Positions 43,201-53,404 of a stretch of DNA of 64,000 nucleotides are shown here, piece after piece. Numbering within the stretch: position 1 is the stretch's first letter; the number at the start of each line of letters is the position of its first letter. Under the pieces are notes generated by a model. That model had not been told where the DNA came from. It saw only the letters and a list, made by a program, of their open reading frames with translations, and made no database searches. The position numbers and the translations under genes are program-made. The DNA comes from Anadara kagoshimensis (lineage: Eukaryota; Mollusca; Bivalvia; Arcoida; Arcidae). The stretch is taken from positions 33,694,245 to 33,758,244 of the forward strand of contig CM037862.1 of assembly GCA_021292105.1 (NCBI GenBank), written 5' to 3'.

Positions 43201-46200
43201 CATGTGACAATGATATACCAATATGTATGAGATAATTACTCTGTGCCCCTCAGTGACCATGTGACAATGATATACCATAAAAATGAGATAATTAGTTGTG
43301 TCCCTCAGTGACCATGTGACAATGATATACCATTATATATGAGATAATTACTCTGTGCCCTCAGTGACCATGTGACAATGATATACCATTATTTATGAGA
43401 TAATTCTCTTTGTCCCTCAGTGACCATGAGCAATGATGTGACCATGTGACAATGTATACCATTATGTATCAGATAATTACTCTGTGTCCCTCAGTGACCA
43501 TGTGACCATGAATATACCATTATGTATGAGATAAATTACTCTGTGCCCCTCAGTGACCATGTGACAATGATATACCATTATGTATGAGATAATTACCTGT
43601 GCCCTCAGTGACCATGTGACAATGATATACCATTATGTATGAGGTAATTACTCTGTGCCCCTCAGTGACCATGTGACAATGATGTGACCATGTGACAATG
43701 ATATACCATTATGTATGAGATAATTACTCTGTGCCCCTCGTGACCATGTGACAATGATTGACCATGTGACGATGATATACCATTATGTATGAGATAATTA
43801 CTGTGCCCTCAGGACCATGTGACAATGATATTACCAATATGTATGAGATAATTACTCTGTGCCCCTCAGTGACCATGTGACATGAGTATACCAATATATG
43901 AGATAATTACTCTGTGCCCCTCAGTGACCATGTGACAATGATATACCATAAAAATTGAGATAATTAGTCTGTGCCCCTCAGTGACCATGTGACAATGATA
44001 TACCATTATATATGAGATAATTACTCTGTGCCCCTCAGTGACCATGTGACAATGATATACCATTATGTATGAGATAATTACTCTGTGCCACTCAGTACAT
44101 GTGACGATGATATACCATTTGTATGAGGTAAATTACTCTGTGCCCCTCTGAGTGACCATGTGACAATGATATACCAATATATGAGATAATTCCTCTGTAC
44201 CCTCAGTGACCATGTGACAATGATATACCATTATATAGAGATAATTACTCTGTGCCCCTCAGTGACCATGGACAATGATATACCATATGTATGAGATAAT
44301 TCCTCTGTGCCCCTCAGTGACCATGTGACAATGATATACCAATATATGAGATAATCCTCTGTACCCTCAGTGACCATGTGACAATGATATACCATTATAT
44401 ATGAGATAATTACTCTGTACCCTCAGTGACCATGTGACAATTATATACCATTATATATGAGATAATTACTCTGTGCCCCTCAGTGACCATGTGACAATGA
44501 TATACCATTATGTATGAGATAATTCCTCTGTGCCCCTCAGTGACCATGTGACAATGATATACCAATATATGAGATAATTACTCTGTACCCTCAGTGACCA
44601 TGTGACGATGATATACCATTATATATGAGATAATTACTCTGTGTCCCTCAGTGACCATGTGACAATGATATACCAATATGTATGAGATAATTACTCTGTA
44701 CCCTCAGTGACCATGGACAATGATATACCAATATATGAGATAATTACTCTGTGCCCTCAGTGACCATGTGACAATGATATACCATTATATATGAGATAAT
44801 TACTCTGTGCCCTCAGTGACCATGTGACAATGATATACCATTATTTATGAGATAATTCTCTTTGTCCCTCAGTGACCATGAGACAATGATGTGACCATGT
44901 GACAATGATATACCATTATGATCAGATAATTACCTGTGGTCCCTCAGTGACCATGTGACCATGATATACCATAATGTACGAGATAATTACTCTGTGCCCC
45001 TCAGTGACCATGATATACCATTATGTATGAGATTAATTACTCTGTGCCCCTCAGTGACCATGTGACAATGATATACCATTATGTATGAGATAATTACTCT
45101 GTGCCCCTCAGTGACCATGTGACAATGATATACCATTATGTATGAGGTAATTACTCTGTGCCCCTCAGTGACCATGTGACAATGATGTGACCATGTGACA
45201 ATGATATACCATTATGTATGAGATAACTTACTCTGTGCCCCTCAGTGACCATGTGACAATGATTTGACCATGTGACGATGATATACCAATTATGTATGAG
45301 ATAATTACTCTGTGCCCCTCAGTGACCATGTGACAATGATATACCAATATGTATGAGATAATTACTCTATGCCCCTCAGTGACCATGGACAATGATATAC
45401 CAATATATGAGATAATTACTCTGTGCCCCTCAGTGACCATGTGACAATGATATACCATAAAAATTGAGATAATTAGTCTGTGTCCCTCAGTGACCATGTG
45501 ACAATGATATACCATTATATATGAGATAATTACTCTGTGCCCCTCAGTGACCATGTGACAATGATATACCATTATGTATGAGATAATTACTCTGTGCCCC
45601 TCAGGACCATGAGACAATGAGTGACCATGTGACAATGTATATCCATTATGTATCAGATAATACTCTGTGTCCCTCAGTGACCATGTGACAATGATATACC
45701 ATTATATATGAGATAATTACTCTGTGCCCCTCAGTGACCATGTGACAATGATATACCATTATGTATGAGATAATTACTCTGTGCCCCTCAGTGACCATGA
45801 GACAATGATGTGACCATGTGACAATGATATACCATTATGTATCAGATAATTACTCTGTGTCCCTCAGTGACCATGTGACAATGATATACCATAATGTACG
45901 AGATAATTCTCTTTGTCCCTCAGTGACCATGTGACAATGATATACCATAATGTACGAGATAATTACTCTGTGCCCCTCAGTGACCATGATATACCATTAT
46001 GTATGAGATAATTACTCTGTGCCCCTCAGTGACCATGTGACAATGATATACCATAATGTACGAGATAATTACTCTGTGCCCCTCAGTGACCATGATATAC
46101 CATTATGTATGAGATAATTACTCTGTGCCCCTCAGTGACCATGTGACAATGATATACCATTATGTATGAGATAATTACTCTGTGCCCCTCAGTGACCATG

Positions 46201-49200
46201 TGACAATGATATACCATTATGTATGAGGTAATTACTCTGTGCCCCTCAGTGACCATGTGACAATGATGTGACCATGTGACAATGATATACCATTATGTAT
46301 CAGATAATTACTCTGTGTCCCTCAGTGACCATGTGACAATGATGTGACCATGTGACAATGATATACCATTATGTATCAGATAATTACTCTGTGTCCCTCA
46401 GTGACCATGTGACAATGATATACCATAATGTACGAGATAATTACTCTGTGCCCCTCAGTGACCATGATATACCATTATGTATGAGATAATTACTCTGTGC
46501 CCCTCAGTGACCATGTGACAATGATATACCATTATGTATGAGATAATTACTCTGTGCCCCTCAGTGGCCATGTGACAATGATATACCATTATGTATGAGG
46601 TAATTACTCTGTGTCCCTCAGTGACCATGTGACAATGATGTGACCATGTGACAATGATATACCATTATGTATCAGATAATTACTCTGTGTCCCTCAGTGA
46701 CCATGTGACAATGATATACCATTATGTACGAGATAATTACTCTATGCCCCTCAGTGACCATGATATACCATTATGTATGAGATAATTACTCTGTGCCCCT
46801 CAGTGACCATGTGATGATGATATACCATTATGTATGAGATAATTACTCTGTGCCCCTCAGTGACCACGTGACGATGATATACCATTATGTATGAGATAAT
46901 TACTCTGTGCCCCTCAGTGACCACATGACGATGATATACCATTATGTATGAGATAATTACTCTGTGCCCCTCAGTGACCATGTGACAATGATATACCATT
47001 ATGTACGAGATAATTACTCTGTGCCCCTCAGTGACCATGTGACAAATGATATACCATTATGTATGAGATAATTACTCTGTGCCCCTCAGTGACCACGTGA
47101 CAATGATATACCAATATGTACGAGATAATTACTCTGTGCCCCTCAGTGACCATGTGACAATGATATACCATTATGTATGAGATAATTACTCTGTGCCCTC
47201 AGTGACCATGTGACAATGATACCATTATGTATGAGATAATTACTCTGTGCCTTTCAGTGACCATGTGACAATGATGTGACCATGTGACAATGATATACCA
47301 ATATGTATGAGATAATTACTCTGTGCCCCTCAGTGACCATGTGACGATGATATACCATTATGTATGAGATAATTACTCTGTGCACCACAGTGACCATGTG
47401 ACAATGATATACCATTATGTATGAGATAATTACTCTGTGCCCCTCAGTGACCATGTGACAATGATATACCAATATATGAGATAATTACTCTGTGCCCTTC
47501 AGTGACCATGTGACAATGATATACCATTATGTATGAGATAATTAGTCTGTGTCCCTCAATGACCACGTGACAATGATATACCAATATGTATGAGATAATT
47601 ACTCTGTGCACCACAGTGACCATGTGACAATGATATACCATTATGTATGAGATAATTACTCTGTGCCCCTCAGTGACCATGTGACAATGATATACCATTA
47701 TGTATGAGATAATTACTCTGTGCCCCTCAGTGACCACGTGACGATGATATACCATTATGTATGAGATAATTACTCTGTGTCCCTCAGTCACCATGTGACG
47801 ATGATATACCATTATCTATGAGATAATTACTCTGTGCCCCTCAGTGACCATGTGACAATGATATACAATTATGTATGAGATAATTACTCTATGCCACTCA
47901 GTGACCATGTGACAATGATATACCATTATGTATGAGATAATTACTCTGTGCCCCTCAGTGACCATGTGACAATGATATACCAATATATGAGATAATTACT
48001 CTGTGCCCTTCAGTGACCATGTGACAATGATATACCATTATGTATGAGATAATTAGTCTGTGTCCCTCAGTGACCATGTGACAATGATATACCATTATGT
48101 ATGAGATAATTACTCTGTGCCCCTCAGTGACCATGTGACAATGATATACCAATATGTATTAGATAATTAGTCTGTGCCCCTCAGTGACCATGTAACAATG
48201 ATATACCAATATATGAGATAATTACTCTGTGCCCCATAGTGACCATGTGACAATGATATACCATTATGTATGAGATAATTACTCTGTGCCCCTCAGTGAC
48301 CATGTGACAATGATATACCATTATGTATGAGATAATTACTCTATGCTCCTCAGTGACCATGTGACAATGATATACCATTATGTATGAGATAATTACTCTG
48401 TGCCCCTCAGTGACCATGTGACAATGATATACCAATATGTATTAGATAATTACTCTGTGCCCCTCAGTGACCATGTGACAATGATATACCATTATGTATG
48501 AGATAATTACTCTGTGCCACTCAGTTACCATGTGACAATGATATACCATTATGTATGAGATAATTACTCTGTGCCCCTCAGTGACCATGTGACAATGATA
48601 TACCATTATGTATGAGGTAATTACTCTGTGCCCCATAGTGACCATGTGACAATGATGTGACCATGTGACAATGATATACCATTATGTATGAGATAATTAC
48701 TCTGTGCCCCTCAGTGACCATGTGACAATGATTTGACCATGTGACGATGATATACCATTATGTATGAGATAATTACTCTGTGCCCCTCAGTGACCATGTG
48801 ACAATGATGTGACCATGTGACCATGATATACCATTATGTATGAGATAATTACTCTGTGCCCCTCAGTGACCATGTGACAATGATATACCAATATGTATGA
48901 GATAATTACTCTGTGCCCCTCAGTGACCATGTGACAATGATTTGACCATGTGACGATGATATACCATTATGTATGAGATAATTACTCTGTGCCCCTCAGT
49001 GACCATGTGACAATGATATACCAATATGTATGAGATAATTACTCTGTGCCCCTCAGTGACCATGTGACAATGATATACCATAAAAATTAAGATAATTAGT
49101 CTGTGCCCCTCATTGACCATGTGACAATGATATACCATTATATATGAGATAATTACTCTGTGCCCCTCAGTGACCATGTGACGATGATATACCATTATGT

Positions 49201-50354
49201 ATGAGATAATTCTATTTGTCCCTCAGTGACCATGTGACAATGATGTGACCATGTGACAATGATATACCATTATGTATCAGATAATTACTCTGTGTCCCTC
49301 AGTGACCATGTGACAATGATATACTATAATGTACGAGACAATTACTCTGTGCCCCTCAGTGACCATGATATACCATTATGTATGAGATAATTACTCTGTG
49401 CCCCTCAGTTACCATGTGACGGTGACGATGATATACCATTATGTATGAGATAATTACTCTGTGCCCCTCAGTGACCATGTGACAATGATATACCATTATG
49501 TATGAGATAATTACTCTGTGCCCCTCAGTGACCATGTGACAATGATATACCATTATGTATGAGATAATTACTCTGTGCCCCTCAGTGACCACGTGACGAT
49601 GATATACCATTATGTATGAGATAATTACTCTGTGCCCCTCAGTGACCACGTGACAATGATATACCATTATGTATGAGATAATTACTCTGTGCCCCTCAGT
49701 GACCATGTGACGGTGACGATGATATACAATTATGTATGAGATGATTACTCTGTGTCCCTCAGTGACCATGTGACAATGATATACAATTATGTATGAGATA
49801 ATTCCTCTGTGCCCCTCAGTGACCATGTGACGATGATATACAATTATGTATGAGATAATTCCTCTGTGCCCCTCAGTGACCATGTGACAATGATATACAA
49901 TTATGTATGAGATAATTCCTCTGTGCCCCTCAGTGACCATGTGACAATGATATACCATTATGTATGAGATAATTACTCTGTGCCCCTCAGTGACCATGTG
50001 ACAATGATATACAATTATGTATGAGATAATTCCTCTGTGCCCCTCAGTTACCATGTGACGGTGACGATGATATACCATTATGTATGAGATGATTACTCTG
50101 TGCCCCTCAGTTACCATGTGACGATGATATACCATTATGTATGAGATAATTACTCTGTGCCCCTCAGTTACCATGTGACGATGATATACCAATATGTATG
50201 AGATAATTACTCTGTGCCCCTCAGTGACCATGTGACAATGATATACCATTATGTATGAGATAATTACTCTGTGTCCCTCAGTGACCATGTGACGATGATA
50301 TACCATTATATTTGATATAATTACTCTGTGCCCCTCAGTGACCATGTGACAATG
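25271..50354. repeat. 25-kb satellite of a 57-bp unit
   Basis: About 440 head-to-tail units of 57 bp: GACCATGTGACAATGATA, then 'taccattatgtatgagataa', then 'ttactctgtgcccctcagt'. Common variants are 'ccaatatatgag' (shortened), 'ccataaaaattgagataattagtctg', 'tgtatcagataatt', and CACGTG for CATGTG. A 19-bp partial duplication (gtgaccatgtgacaatgat) recurs irregularly. Since 57 is 19 codons, the minus strand reads MVYHCHMVTEGHRVIISYI repeatedly and gives open frames of 60-329 codons (longest 49356-50345). The 19-bp insertion or base losses shift the frame and end them. There is no start context, splice signal or domain suggesting a gene. Units are most uniform in 46-50 kb and most damaged in 35.8-40.4 and 42.4-45.7 kb. 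Confidence 0.97.
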
Positions 50355-51252
50355 TCCATTACTTTTTCTCTAAAACATCCAGTTATTTTGCTCTTTTGTC
50401 CAATGCTTTTGCACATTAATGTCCAACACTGAAATAGTATATCATTGATCACCTTGTGTGTTATCAACATACCTAAGGTGAATGTCAAGTCAAATACCTG
50501 CAAATAAGCAAATTATATCATTTAAAATAAACTTTTTAGAAAATTTGGATAAAAAAATTGTGTATTTTATGCTAAAATTAACAATTGTTATTTTTTTAAA
50601 AACATGTCAAACGATTTTGATTAAATCATAAGTTGTCAAATAAAATTGCAAATTTAGTCATTAGGAATTTTTAAATATTGTTGCATGAAGTGTATTTTAA
50701 TGAAAACTATTACCAGTATGAACTCATGACCGACATCTATACATCAAAATGATGGTTAAATCACATACAGGTATGTACAATATTCTAATAAACATACCTA
50801 TAAAAAAAGTTTGCAAGATTATTAACCATTCAGCATTCTTATTCCACCTTGACCTTTGAGTTAGGTCCTGTGTTTCATGGTATGTGTGGCACTGCTATTT
50901 CTCACACCTGTGACATGGAAATCCCTTGTTTTTACCCATGTGGTATTTCCTTGTCTCACCCTAGGGTTGAGACAGGCTACATGCTGAATTTCCCGTGTAG
51001 TTATACCTGCTCTGGATTTATCGTTGGGAAAACTTAATATGTTGGGAAAGTTTCGAAGTCAACCAACAATTTCTCAACATCACAATCACTTACATACGCT
51101 TAACTGATGACGTCATAATCATTTTATGTGAGAACGTCAACAAAAATTGATTACGTCATTCTCAGCAGGCACAGATGGTGACATGAAAACTCAACAGTTG
51201 ATGCAATGTTTTGTTTTCAAATCATGTTTTATGTTGCAAATGTGTGAGAAAA
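50355..51252. other. spacer with a probable interspersed-repeat fragment, no gene
   Basis: After the satellite, AT-rich DNA runs to ~50840. Positions 50845-51060 are less AT-rich and give a 62-codon plus-strand frame with several cysteines (50849-51037). The passage includes the near-palindrome 'ctcaccctagggttgagac' and 'tgacctttgag', which look like repeat-family sequence. A CRE palindrome TGACGTCA lies at about 51106. I could not assign a protein. Confidence 0.4.
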
Positions 51253-51410
51253 AGAATCCTACACCAGTAACAGGGTAAGACAGAGATATCTCAAACTCGG
51301 ATGAATATTTTCAATGTCCAGAACTCGCTAAGGCTCGTTCTGGACAGGAAAATATTCATCCTAAATGTTTGAGATATCTCTGTCTTACCCTGTTACCTGT
51401 GTAAGATTCT
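51253..51410. repeat. 158-bp inverted repeat (hairpin)
   Basis: The left arm begins AGAATCCTACACCAGTAACA; the reverse complement of the right arm begins AGAATCTTACACAGGTAACA. Both continue with GGGTAAGACAGAGATATCTC and 'aaac(t/a)'. The arms converge on a centre where GTCCAGAAC and GTTCTGGAC also pair. It can fold end to end with a few mismatches. MITE-like; no clear target duplication. Confidence 0.8.
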
Positions 51411-51417
51411 ATTAATA

Positions 51418-52130
51418 ATGCCATCAGCACAATGCACAGGCAAAATATTTGCACCTTAACATATAGCTGACAACAGCTTGTTATATGTGAAATATTTTTG
51501 ATTGGCTTGGGACGTTAACATCATTGCTCAACTATTAATACAAAAAGTTTATAATTTTCTAGATATTTAGCAAAAGCACAAAGATAAACAATTGGGTCAT
51601 TACCTTCATTTTTACCTTATTTTGAAGGTTATCAAAACTGGAAACCTCATATCTGCACAAATAGTTAAGTTATAACAATTTGAAGCCATTTTATGTTTTC
51701 TAAATTTAATGCAAAAATACCTATTTTATTTGTTCTGTCCAAATTTCACAAAGTGAACAAACTATAGGCTAAAGACCCTAGGGAAGATAAATATGCAAAT
51801 ATTGTGTCAGTTTTTTTCTCACATCATTATTTTGGAGAAGAACAATGAACAAAAAATCTGCCCCATGAATATCTCTGACCAAGTTTCAATGAAATCTGCC
51901 TGGTGGTTTCAATGGAAAAATTGCTAAATATGTATTAACGTGCACACACATAACCATGCACACACTATGCTATACAAGAAGCCATCCTTACATTTGGTCA
52001 GGTGAGAGCTGAGAGTTGAGTTAAGTAATGATGTTAAATGTTCCAAGAAAGAGTTTTTCACTTATATCTAGATATCACCAGCTATAGGCAAAGGTGCAGA
52101 AATTTTGCCTGTGCATTGTGCTGATGGCAT
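51418..52130. mobile_element. 713-bp TA-flanked inverted-repeat element (MITE-like)
   Basis: The left end ATGCCATCAGCACAATGCAC and the reverse complement of the right end are identical for the first ~30 bases (continuing AGGCAAAAT). Similarity persists to about 75 bp with patches such as TATAGCTG and GTGAAA. TA flanks both ends (51416-51417, 52131-52132). The interior is AT-rich without a coding frame. Likely a non-autonomous cut-and-paste transposon; the family is not assigned. Confidence 0.75.
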
Positions 52131-52132
52131 TA

Positions 52133-52357
52133 TACAGCAGCGTTCTTTATTGCCACATTTACTGTGACATAGGACCTTGTTTATTTTAAGTTCCCATCTA
52201 AAAGAACTGTGACTTTATTTTGTAATGTCGAATGCTTAGTGAAAGAACAGTCACTACCCACTTTCAAGTCTTTGGTTAGACCAGGTCGGAGTTTGAACCC
52301 ACTACCTCCCACTTAGGGAGGGAGCACTCTGCCAACTGGGCTACCACATTGGTTCAT
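52133..52357 (-). repeat. tRNA-derived SINE
   Basis: On the minus strand the head reads TGTGGTAGCCCAGTTGGCAG (A box) ... GTGGGTTCAAACTCCGACC (B box), spaced as in a tRNA. A body follows with 'ctttcactaagcattcgaca' and a tail ending 'gtggcaataaagaacgctgc'. The tail style recalls bivalve SINEs of the Meta/V-domain type (from memory). Its 3' end abuts the 713-bp element at 52132. The lack of a matched acceptor stem argues against a functional tRNA gene. Confidence 0.75.
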
Positions 52358-53155
52358 TTGGTCAGGTGAGGTTACAAGCCTAGTGAAATTCAAACTGTGA
52401 GAGGCAATATGATCTATCAACACATGCTTTATACCACTTTGCTACTGGGACTATTTAAGACTCTGGTCTTTGTAACACTTAAAGCTAATTCTGACAAACC
52501 ACTGACTCAACCCCAGTACAGTTTTAACTTTTACTTCTTCTATTTCCTAATATTTATTGTGTGCATTGATAAAAATTGAATAAAACTTTCAGACATATTG
52601 CTAAAACACAAAATACAAATTTTGGATAACCAACTGGTTAAGCTAACAAAGCTTTGAACACTCAGCACTGATGTACATGTTATTATAGAACTGCAATTTA
52701 CAAGTAAAAACATTGACCTTTCAACACTAAATTAACTGAACTTCTGAAAACACTAGAACAACTCGGTAACAACATCTAACAATAAACTCAATTAAAACAC
52801 TGATCAAGCAAGATAATCCAGAATTGAATAAGCTCTGTTAATATCAATGATGTATGTCTGTTTATCCAATGACTTCAAAATATTTTAATTAAAAGTCAAT
52901 TATCTCAATCGGGTTAATTGAAAGTAGCTGCAATATAGTGCTGACGTAGTGCTTTCATTCCCAATTTAAATCAGAGAACATGTTTAAAATGTAAATTTCA
53001 ACAAATCATTAAGATTCTAAAGTTAAGATTTTAACTAAAAAAGTCAATTTGTTTAAATAGAGAATTTCAGTTAAATTTCACTTCAAAACAGCACATTTCC
53101 ACTTTGTTACAAGAATGTACAGCTAAGTAAATAATTATACACAAACTAAATATAA
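52358..53155. other. AT-rich spacer, no gene seen
   Basis: A 60-codon plus-strand frame (52397-52579) ends in a hydrophobic tail without recognisable function. No other feature. Confidence 0.45.
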
Positions 53156-53368
53156 GGACCCAGTTGTTCGAAGCTTGATTAATCTAATCAATGTGAATTT
53201 TGCATAATTTCAAATATGTTGTGAAATTAAAAAAAGAATATAATTTTACAAAACTAAAGCACATTGCTATAAAACCATCAGTTTGAGGATGTACTGGTGA
53301 TTTTTCTTGATGTTTTTAATCTGTGTTAATCACTGATTAAACCAATCAAGCTTCTAACAACTGGTCCC
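53156..53368. mobile_element. ~213-bp MITE-like element
   Basis: The left end GGACCCAGTTGTTCGAAGCT and the reverse complement of the right end GGGACCAGTTGTTAGAAGCT are followed in both by TGATT..T.TAATCA.TG. The inverted repeats are ~43 bp with several mismatches. The interior is AT-rich and non-coding. The exact target duplication is unclear. The 'CCAGTTGTT(c)GAA' end is one I recall as common among invertebrate MITEs. Confidence 0.7.
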
Positions 53369-53404
53369 TGAACTTAAACATAAATATTTGCTGCATCTGA
53401 TTAA

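Noticed and set aside
49356-50345. 329-codon minus-strand frame as a genuine repeat-protein gene
   Set aside because: It is open because the 57-bp unit is a multiple of three and stop-free in that frame. Equivalent units elsewhere in the array are broken, and no start, splice or domain evidence exists. Kept only as a finding to test.
25271-50354. Common origin of the 57-bp and 47-bp satellites
   Set aside because: By eye there is no shared segment beyond short AT-rich words; unit lengths and core sequences differ.
50849-51037. 62-codon cysteine-containing plus-strand frame as a small secreted peptide
   Set aside because: No signal peptide, and the passage looks like an interspersed-repeat fragment with an internal palindrome. 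No family recognised.
52256-52357. Functional tRNA gene on the minus strand
   Set aside because: A and B boxes are good, but the acceptor stem is not matched and a SINE body and tail follow, so a SINE is the better call.
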